The notes beneath the pieces are model-generated. The model searched no databases, was not told the DNA's origin, and saw nothing but the letters and a program-made list of their open reading frames with translations. A program made the position numbers and the translations under genes. DNA of 6,696 bases from HRBIN01 sp038891515 (GTDB lineage Archaea > Thermoproteota > Nitrososphaeria_A > Caldarchaeales > Caldarchaeaceae): the NCBI GenBank assembly GCA_038891515.1, contig JAWAEB010000081.1, positions 1 to 6,696 of the forward strand, given 5' to 3'. Shown here piece by piece: positions 1 to 4,593 of this stretch (positions are counted from its first letter, which is position 1; each line of letters opens with the position of its first letter).

Positions 1-941
1 CTAACCCTGTCGCCAACCATCCTGACGAACTTCTCCTTAACACTCGATTGGACGAGAAGACGTGAGCCGGCTGCACATGACTCGCCGTTGTTGGCGTAAG
101 CACCGTAAACCACCGCGTTAGCGGCTCTCTCAAGGTCCGCATCCTCGAATACTATGTTAGGGTTTTTACCACCAAGCTCGAGTACAACACGTTTGAGAGA
201 CCCTGCAGCATTCTCCATAATCCACTTACCCGTGGATGTTTCACCCGTAAAGTTCACTACGTCAACCTTATCGCTTTTAACGAGCATGCTGCCTACTTTT
301 TCCCCGCTGCCGGTCACCACGTTAAACACACCCTTCGGAGCACCTGCTTTATGGAGTATTCTGGCAAGCTCTACGGCCGTGGCTGGTGTGTATGAAGCCG
401 GCTTCGCTACGACCGTGCATCCCGCAGCCAAAGCAGGCGCAACCTGCCTGCAGAGTATGACTAGGGGAAAGTTCCAGGGCGTTATAGCTGCCACGACGCC
501 TACGGGCTGTTTAACGACAGCTATCAGGTCCCCGGTCTTCAAAACCTGGCTTGTGCCGAGAAGTTTGTCGGCTATTCCTGCGTAAAACTCTAGCAGCTCA
601 GCAGCTCTGGGAATGTCGCCAAGCCGGCTGGTTCTGATTGTCTTGCCTGTGAAGAGGCTCTCCATGACAGCCAGCTTCTCACCCTCTTGACGGAGGGTTT
701 CAGCTGCTTTCAACAACACCCGAGCCCTGAGCCTGTAGTCCGACACCCAACCACCTGCATCATTGTCAAAAGCCTCTCTCGCAGTATCAACGCAGGCGCC
801 AACATCCATGGCGCCGTCCGCCACAACCCCGATCAAACGACTGTTATCCCCAGGGTCAAAACGCTCAACATACTTCCCCGAAGAAGGCCCGACAGTCTCG
901 CCGTTTATGAAAAGCTCCACCCTTAAAGGCGTTTCCATCAT
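1..941 (-). CDS. NAD(P)-dependent aldehyde dehydrogenase, partial (C-terminus beyond left edge)
   Basis: This gene oxidises an aldehyde to the carboxylic acid with NAD(P)+. It reads leftward and leaves the window still open, so 313 residues are visible of the roughly 480-500 usual for the superfamily. Family landmarks appear in the correct order: TPWNFP (about 154-159, with oxyanion Asn157), VAKPASYTP with the cofactor-binding Lys180, FTGETSTGK of the Rossmann fold (231-239), ELGGK with general base Glu255, and NNGESCAAGSR with the catalytic Cys289. The Cys motif has Glu where Gln is common (GQxC). The missing part is the end of the catalytic domain and the oligomerisation tail. Two tandem ATG codons begin the protein (939-941 and 936-938); 941 is preferred because an AT-rich box lies about 25-30 bases upstream. 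The gene diverges from the carboxylase operon. The substrate is unknown; betaine-aldehyde, aminobutyraldehyde and semialdehyde dehydrogenases all share these motifs. Confidence 0.95.
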   Translation of the reverse strand, partial: MMETPLRVELFINGETVGPSSGKYVERFDPGDNSRLIGVVADGAMDVGACVDTAREAFDNDAGGWVSDYRLRARVLLKAAETLRQEGEKLAVMESLFTGKTIRTSRLGDIPRAAELLEFYAGIADKLLGTSQVLKTGDLIAVVKQPVGVVAAITPWNFPLVILCRQVAPALAAGCTVVAKPASYTPATAVELARILHKAGAPKGVFNVVTGSGEKVGSMLVKSDKVDVVNFTGETSTGKWIMENAAGSLKRVVLELGGKNPNIVFEDADLERAANAVVYGAYANNGESCAAGSRLLVQSSVKEKFVRMVGDRV

Positions 942-963
942 ACGTTCTGCATACGAAAGACAC

Positions 964-980
964 TAGATAAAGATATTTCA
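964..980 (-). promoter_or_regulatory. Putative archaeal TATA/BRE promoter of the aldehyde dehydrogenase
   Basis: On the minus strand the sequence TTTATC (plus positions 966-971) begins 30 bases before the ATG at 941. It is preceded by an A-rich BRE-like stretch, TGAAATATC (972-980). This spacing fits transcription starting at or next to the start codon, that is, a leaderless mRNA, and there is no clear Shine-Dalgarno sequence before this ATG. The same AT-rich block could also serve a rightward transcript starting near position 995. The call rests only on motif and spacing. Confidence 0.45.
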
Positions 981-985
981 AAACA

Positions 986-1093
986 CTAATGTATGGTTGG
1001 TCAACGTCCATGGAGCGGTGTTGGAAATCCCGACAGCGTGCATGTTGACCCCTCCAACCTCTCAAGCCCAGGGGAAACGGTTCTAATGTATGG
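986..1093. repeat. 11-bp direct repeat CTAATGTATGG, two copies (986-996 and 1083-1093)
   Basis: The two copies are identical, have the same orientation and lie 97 bases apart in the noncoding region. The first copy overlaps the beginning of the candidate structured RNA and lies just upstream of the dehydrogenase promoter; the second falls in a hairpin loop region of the same tract. It could be a pair of regulator half-sites or chance. Confidence 0.3.
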
Positions 1094-1235
1094 GTTTTCT
1101 CCGGCTGAAGAAAGCCAGCCTCACCGTGGAGAGATGCGGTGAGGCATGTCATGCCTAACTGTTCTGGGCCGTTCTCCCGGGTATACGGGGGCCCCGGCTC
1201 CCGGGGTGAAGCCGCAGCCCTCCTCTATGAGGGCT
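995..1235 (+). ncRNA. Candidate structured RNA or folded noncoding tract, family not recognised
   Basis: This stretch carries no convincing protein gene but a dense run of inverted repeats. Outer stem GGTTGG (995-1000) pairs with CCAACC (1054-1059) and continues as TCAAC (1001-1005) with GTTGA (1044-1048). It encloses a nine-position stem, 1016-1024 with 1030-1038, which has one mismatch and one G-U pair. Next, 1071-1078 pairs with 1094-1102 with one bulge. Then GCCTCACCG (1118-1126) pairs perfectly with 1137-1145, and AGGCAT (1142-1147) pairs perfectly with 1151-1156; these last two share bases 1142-1145 and so compete. CCCCGG (1192-1197) pairs with 1201-1206, and AGCCCTC (1216-1222) with 1229-1235. 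The tract is GC-rich between AT-rich promoter boxes. The strand is uncertain because perfect stems look the same on both; plus is chosen because an AT-rich box lies about 20-30 bases before 995. It could also be a leader or chance pairing in GC-rich DNA. Confidence 0.3.
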
Positions 1236-1323
1236 TTGACGCAGGGACCCGCGCCGGCGGTGCAGAGCATCAGCCCATCGTGAAGAGGTTGGGGGTTCGG
1301 AGAGATGTCGGAGTCTGCTGGCT

Positions 1324-1530
1324 ATGGCTGCAGCGATATACTTTGGCTTGCCGTTGATTCAGCGAGGAAGGGTTGAAGGTTATCTGCTGGTTTTCCTCGT
1401 TCTTCCAGCGGTATACGGAACTGAGTATACTGTCTGGGCTTTGACGCATGGAATTGCCAAACTAGTGATAGACTTGGTTTGGGCCCGCATTAAAGGTTTT
1501 TATAGGATTTCTTACGGGTTGGATTCATGA
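1324..1530 (+). CDS. Possible small hydrophobic protein, doubtful
   Basis: A 68-residue frame begins with ATG and ends in a TGA overlapping the ATG of the AHS1 gene (ATGA, four-base overlap), an arrangement often seen with translational coupling. The predicted protein has a hydrophobic stretch at about residues 20-32 (GYLLVFLVLPAVYG region), which could be one membrane segment, and a second mildly hydrophobic part near residues 43-54. No family is recognised. A weak CGGAG lies about 10 bases before the ATG. Against it, the putative promoter of AHS1 (about 1491-1505) lies inside this frame, and the upstream sequence is a folded noncoding tract. It may simply be an open frame in intergenic DNA. 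Confidence 0.2.
   Translation: MAAAIYFGLPLIQRGRVEGYLLVFLVLPAVYGTEYTVWALTHGIAKLVIDLVWARIKGFYRISYGLDS
1491..1505 (+). promoter_or_regulatory. Putative leaderless archaeal promoter (BRE + TATA) of the carboxylase operon
   Basis: TTTTTATA (1497-1504) is centred about 26 bases before the ATG at 1527 and is directly preceded by TAAAGG (1491-1496), a purine-rich BRE-like element. The spacing puts the transcription start at or beside the A of the start codon, which fits the lack of a good Shine-Dalgarno sequence before this gene. The later genes of the operon lie too close together for promoters of their own, so this is probably the main promoter for all five. Confidence 0.6.
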
Positions 1531-2546
1531 CCGCTGCAGTAGCCTCTCTATGTAAGGGAAGTAGATATTGTCCAATAGTGGATGTTCTGCCTGAGGAGAA
1601 GGGCGTTAGGAAGGAAGTAATCTACCGGGTCTCAGGCGACGGCTATCTAATGGTTGAGCATGGAAGGGAGCAGGTCTTCGACCTTATGGACGCCTTCAGA
1701 CTCTTCACAATCATGGAGAAGCTGGAGACGAGGAAGATTGACGGTGTAATCGATTACGGGCAGGGATTCAGAACTCTAACCGTTATCTACGACCCAACCA
1801 AGACATCTTACCGAGATTTGATAAAGGAGCTCAAGTCAGTCGAGGAGGAGGTGGGGGCACCGGCGGAGCTTGTCTTCAAGTCTAGGCTCCTCGAAATCCC
1901 GCTCACCTTTGAAGACAGTGTAACCCGGAAGGCCATCGAATACTATGCCAAGTTGATCCGTAGAGACGCGCCTAACATAGTAGATGGGCACAACATCAAA
2001 TACGTTGCTCTCTACAATGGTCTCTCAGTGGATGAGCTGAAAGAGAAGATACTAGGAACCGAGTGGCTCATCGTACACCAGCTGTTCTACCCCGGTGGCG
2101 ACTACCAGCTTCCCATAGACCCGAGATGTGCGCTCGAGGCCCCCAAATACAACCCCACAAGGACATACACGCCGGAAGGCGCTCTTGGAGTAGGCGGACA
2201 ATGCTTCTACATCTACACTACAGAGTCGCCTGGGGGATATCAGCTGGTTGGCAGGGCTGCGCCGGTCTACCAGCTTGCCCAAGCGCATCCAGATTATCGG
2301 GACTCGCCCTACCTCCTCAAATATTCTGACAGGATAAAATATCGGGAGGTGCCTGAGGAGAAGCTTCTCGACATTTACAAAGCTGTCCATGAAGAACATT
2401 CACCGCGCTTCAGGTATTACATTAAGGAGGAACGTTTCAAGGTTAAGGACTGGATTAATTTTGTGAATAGAGAGGATGTGCAGGAAGAGGTGAGAGAGTT
2501 TGAAAAACGTAAGAGGGAGGCCCAGCAAAAAGTCCCAGTGCCGTAG
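1527..2546 (+). CDS. AHS1-domain carboxyltransferase subunit, urea-carboxylase type (KipI/PxpB superfamily)
   Basis: This is one half of the carboxyltransferase of a biotin-dependent amide/urea-type carboxylase, or alternatively subunit B of an ATP-dependent 5-oxoprolinase. An AHS1 fold begins near residue 29 (YRVSGDGYLMVEHG) and runs to about 245. Signature segments are LPIDPR (195-200), KYNPTRTYTPEGALGVGG (207-224) and ESPGGYQLVGR (233-243). Stand-alone KipI/PxpB proteins are about 220-240 residues; this one has 339. Its extra C-terminal part (about 250-339: a PYLLKYSDRIKYREV segment, then a charged helical tail) resembles the piece that follows AHS1 and leads into the biotin domain in one-chain urea carboxylases. 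The KYNPxRTxTPE motif is also of urea-carboxylase type. The start is firm: an in-frame TAG lies at 1503-1505 and ATG 1527 is the first start after it. Its stop directly abuts the AHS2 start. The protein is presumably cytoplasmic; its substrate is not determined. Confidence 0.9.
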   Translation: MTAAVASLCKGSRYCPIVDVLPEEKGVRKEVIYRVSGDGYLMVEHGREQVFDLMDAFRLFTIMEKLETRKIDGVIDYGQGFRTLTVIYDPTKTSYRDLIKELKSVEEEVGAPAELVFKSRLLEIPLTFEDSVTRKAIEYYAKLIRRDAPNIVDGHNIKYVALYNGLSVDELKEKILGTEWLIVHQLFYPGGDYQLPIDPRCALEAPKYNPTRTYTPEGALGVGGQCFYIYTTESPGGYQLVGRAAPVYQLAQAHPDYRDSPYLLKYSDRIKYREVPEEKLLDIYKAVHEEHSPRFRYYIKEERFKVKDWINFVNREDVQEEVREFEKRKREAQQKVPVP

Positions 2547-3569
2547 ATGGTGGTGGTGACGATGCCAGCGAAGGAATATGGGAGTCTGACTATCCATGCA
2601 CCGGGCATACAGACGGTTGTAGAGGACTGGCCCGGCAGGATTGGATACTACAGATATGGGTTATGCATCTCAGGGGCTGCCGACCACGTATCTCATAGAC
2701 TCGCTAATCTTCTCGTGGGCAACCCACCCACCGAGGCCACTCTCGAGATTGCAGGCGGGCTTTTTGAGTGTGAGTTTGGAGTCGACACAACAATAGCCAT
2801 ATGCGGCGCCGATCTCGAGCCAACCATTAACGGCTCTCCCGCCCCTATGTGGGAGTCGATACTTGTCAGACGTGGCGATAGAGTTAAATTTTCCTATTCA
2901 AAAGGCATCGGGTTCAGAGCCTATCTGGCCATAGCGGGAGGAATTGATGTCCCCCTATTCTTCGGCAGCAAGTCGACATGCCTCTGGGGAAAGTATGGAG
3001 GCTTCAATGGGAGGGCGCTTCAGAAAGGCGACGTCCTGAGGGTTGGCGCGACTGTGGATAGAAGCATCGTGGGAAGGAGGGTGAGACCTTCTCATATCCC
3101 AAAGTATGAAAGGATTTGGCGGATGCGTGTTGTGCCGGGCCCCACCGCAGCACCTGACTTCGTGTCCGATAGTGGGTTTGAACGATTGTACGCCACCACT
3201 TTCAAGGTTGACAGAAACTCTGACAGGTCGGGCTACAGGCTCTCCACTGGCCCCGAGTTCTTCGAAAACTTCTGGGGTAGAAAGGATGGGGGTGTGGCCG
3301 GGCTACATCCATCTAACATCGTGGACCTCGGCTACCCAATACCAGGCGGGTTAAATTTGACGGGAAACCAGCTGATAATACTGGGCCCAGATGGACCGTG
3401 TGGTGGCGGCTTCCTCGTGATAGGGCAGGTACTATATGCCGATGTCTGGAAGGTATTCCAAGCCATACCGGGCAGGGACTTCATCAAATTCGACTTCGTA
3501 GACGTAGAGGAAGCTGAGAGATCTAGGCGCGAGTTGGAAAAATTTTTTAGCAGGGAGATTATCACCTAG
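2547..3569 (+). CDS. AHS2-domain carboxyltransferase subunit, urea-carboxylase type (KipA/PxpC superfamily)
   Basis: This is the partner half of the carboxyltransferase, expected to form a heteromer with AHS1 and take the carboxyl group from carboxybiotin to a nitrogen acceptor. The whole 340-residue chain is one AHS2 domain. Visible motifs are HAPGIQTVVEDWPGRIGY (17-34), RLANLLVGNP (51-60), RAYLAIAGGIDVP (124-136), GSKST (140-144), SDRSGYRL (225-232), AGLHPSNI (251-258) and DGPCGGGF (282-289). The HPSNI block, the ATTFKVDRNSDRSG segment and DGP in place of the (D)xQTTGGY of ordinary KipA/PxpC all point to the urea-carboxylase subfamily. The first ATG (2547) directly follows the AHS1 stop. 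A second in-frame ATG at 2562 is also plausible because GGTGGTGGTGA lies just before it; using it would shorten the protein by five residues. A 19-base gap separates it from the next gene. Confidence 0.9.
   Translation: MVVVTMPAKEYGSLTIHAPGIQTVVEDWPGRIGYYRYGLCISGAADHVSHRLANLLVGNPPTEATLEIAGGLFECEFGVDTTIAICGADLEPTINGSPAPMWESILVRRGDRVKFSYSKGIGFRAYLAIAGGIDVPLFFGSKSTCLWGKYGGFNGRALQKGDVLRVGATVDRSIVGRRVRPSHIPKYERIWRMRVVPGPTAAPDFVSDSGFERLYATTFKVDRNSDRSGYRLSTGPEFFENFWGRKDGGVAGLHPSNIVDLGYPIPGGLNLTGNQLIILGPDGPCGGGFLVIGQVLYADVWKVFQAIPGRDFIKFDFVDVEEAERSRRELEKFFSREIIT
2549..2559 (+). promoter_or_regulatory. GGTGGTGGTGA ribosome-binding-like tract that leaves the AHS2 start ambiguous
   Basis: The GTG repeat just after the AHS1 stop resembles an archaeal Shine-Dalgarno sequence (GGTGA/GGAGGTGA). 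It lies two bases, or about six if the earlier repeat unit pairs, before ATG 2562. It is also coding sequence if ATG 2547 is used. Either start is therefore possible. Confidence 0.35.
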
Positions 3570-3577
3570 AATAAGAC

Positions 3578-3583
3578 GGTGGC
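3578..3583 (+). promoter_or_regulatory. GGTGGC ribosome-binding-like site supporting a TTG start
   Basis: GGTGGC lies five bases before TTG 3589. It supports that rare start for the YcsF-type gene, whose conserved N-terminal IDINVDTGE begins only a few residues later; no ATG occurs nearby in frame. Confidence 0.4.
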
Positions 3584-3588
3584 ACCGT

Positions 3589-4368
3589 TTGCCCATTTCC
3601 CGCATTGACATAAATGTAGACACTGGCGAGGGATATGGAAGGTATAGGCTCGGTAATGATGAAGAGGTCATAAAGCATGTAACCTCAGCCAATGTAGCCA
3701 CTGGATTTCATGGAGGAGACCCAGTTGTGATGTGGAACACGGTCAGATACGCCAAGAAATATGGTGTGGCTGTGGGAGCCCATCCCGCATTCCAAGACTT
3801 GAGGGGGTTTGGAAGGAGGGTCATCAAGATGGAGCCTGAAGAGTTGAAGGCTGACATGCTCTACCAGATAGGTGCACTTGACGCATTTCTTCGAGCTGAG
3901 GGCATGAGGATGCAACATGTCAAGCCCCATGGCGCCTTATACATGGTAGCCGAGCATGACGAGGCATATGCCGAGGCGATCGTGGAGGCGATAAGATCCT
4001 ACAATCCCGAGCTTATCTTCTTCACCGAGTATGGCACAGTTGCATGGAAGAAGGCTAGAAGTGCTGGGCTGAGGACTGTGGCTGAGGCCTTCCCCGACCT
4101 TCAGTATGACTCGGAGGGGCATTGGATTATTGAGCGGGTGAAGAAGCCTATGGATCCAGAGACAGTGGCAAGGAGGGCGGTCAGCATAGCTAAGAATGGG
4201 ACCGTGGAGACAGTAGACGGACGGGTTATCAAGCTAGTGGCCCAAACCCTCTGCCTCCACTCGGACACTCCCAACGCTCCCGAAGTGGCGAGGACGGTGA
4301 GGTCAGAGCTTGAGCGAAACGGTGTAGAGGTTGTCCCTGTTGGAAAGATGATGTTGGAGGTGGAGTAG
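3589..4368 (+). CDS. pxpA: LamB/YcsF family protein, PxpA-like hydrolase (divergent)
   Basis: PxpA proteins act with PxpB and PxpC in ATP-dependent opening of 5-oxoproline to glutamate. The 259-residue length is normal for the family (about 245-260). Family blocks are present in order: IDINVDTGEGYG (6-17), SANVATGFHGGDP (33-45), GAHPAFQDLRGFGRR (63-77), YQIGAL (92-97), HVKPHGALY (110-118) and LCLHSDTP (221-228). Several normally conserved positions differ: the usual NADLGEG is NVDTGEG, GFHAGDP is GFHGGDP, FADRxY is FPDLQY (169-173), the Asn after GALY is Met119, and CVHGD is CLHSD. The putative catalytic or metal-binding Asp, Glu and His residues of the blocks are retained. The start is TTG 3589. 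The gene lies inside the operon between the AHS genes and the biotin genes, one base before the biotin carrier gene. The divergence and the urea-carboxylase-type partners make a substrate other than 5-oxoproline possible; the symbol denotes the family only. Confidence 0.88.
   Translation: MPISRIDINVDTGEGYGRYRLGNDEEVIKHVTSANVATGFHGGDPVVMWNTVRYAKKYGVAVGAHPAFQDLRGFGRRVIKMEPEELKADMLYQIGALDAFLRAEGMRMQHVKPHGALYMVAEHDEAYAEAIVEAIRSYNPELIFFTEYGTVAWKKARSAGLRTVAEAFPDLQYDSEGHWIIERVKKPMDPETVARRAVSIAKNGTVETVDGRVIKLVAQTLCLHSDTPNAPEVARTVRSELERNGVEVVPVGKMMLEVE
4356..4362 (+). promoter_or_regulatory. Strong Shine-Dalgarno GGAGGTG for the biotin carrier gene
   Basis: GGAGGTG lies inside the last codons of the YcsF-type gene and ends seven bases before ATG 4370. 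This is the best ribosome-binding site in the window. It suggests that the small carrier protein is translated independently and efficiently, in contrast to the leaderless first gene. Confidence 0.6.
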
Positions 4369-4369
4369 C

Positions 4370-4591
4370 ATGTTTGAGGTTGTTGCGCCCATTCCGGGAC
4401 TTGTGGCTAGAGTGCCTGTCAAGGAGGGGGACAACGTTAAAGTGGGCGACACTGTGGTAGTCCTCAACGTGATGAAGACCGAGGTCAATGTGCAGAGTGA
4501 GCAGGATGGTGTTGTCAAGGAGATTAGAGTAAAAGAGTGGGATGAGGTGGACATCGGCACCGTGTTGGTAGTCCTCGACAGCCGGGGATAG
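4370..4591 (+). CDS. Biotin carboxyl carrier protein, minimal stand-alone biotinyl domain
   Basis: This small swinging-arm protein should carry carboxybiotin from the biotin carboxylase (next gene) to the AHS1-AHS2 carboxyltransferase. The 73-residue chain is a single biotinyl/lipoyl hammerhead domain with almost nothing outside it. It has PIPGLV (7-12), KEGDNVKVGDTV (18-29), the modified-lysine turn NVMKTEV (33-39, with Lys36) and KEIRVKEWDEVDIGTVLVVL to the end. Met before the lysine marks a biotin rather than lipoyl site; the usual AMKM or SMKM reads VMKT here, so the residue after the lysine is Thr. The domain is far shorter than AccB of acetyl-CoA carboxylase, which has a long N-terminal part. 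An excellent Shine-Dalgarno precedes it, and its stop is two bases before the carboxylase start. No biotin protein ligase is in the window. The symbol accB is avoided because the partner reaction is unlikely to be acetyl-CoA carboxylation. Confidence 0.92.
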   Translation: MFEVVAPIPGLVARVPVKEGDNVKVGDTVVVLNVMKTEVNVQSEQDGVVKEIRVKEWDEVDIGTVLVVLDSRG

Positions 4592-4593
4592 AG

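Noticed and set aside
154..585. 143-residue plus-strand frame
   Set aside because: It is the antisense shadow of the aldehyde dehydrogenase, whose motifs are clear on the other strand.
865..1152. 95-residue minus-strand frame
   Set aside because: It overlaps the start of the dehydrogenase and the hairpin tract and has no protein-like pattern.
995..1310. RNase P RNA or SRP (7S) RNA, suggested by the size and folding of the tract
   Set aside because: The conserved RNase P blocks (GAGGAAAGTCC, ACAGAAA) and the SRP helix 8 core (GGAAGG...AGCAG) were not found on the plus strand as far as I can read it.
1285..1320. GGGTTCGGAG, resembling a tRNA T-loop
   Set aside because: The flanking bases do not form a T stem, and no D-loop or acceptor stem is present.
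1139..1357. 72-residue plus-strand frame in the intergenic tract
   Set aside because: It is rich in Gly and Arg from GC-rich hairpins, has no recognisable domain and no ribosome-binding site.
1527..3569. Sporulation kinase inhibitors KipI/KipA
   Set aside because: That role is particular to Bacillus; the proteins here carry urea-carboxylase-type motifs and lie in a biotin enzyme operon.
3589..4368. Maltoporin LamB
   Set aside because: The LamB in the family name LamB/YcsF comes from a fungal lactam-utilisation gene; there is no signal peptide or beta-barrel pattern.
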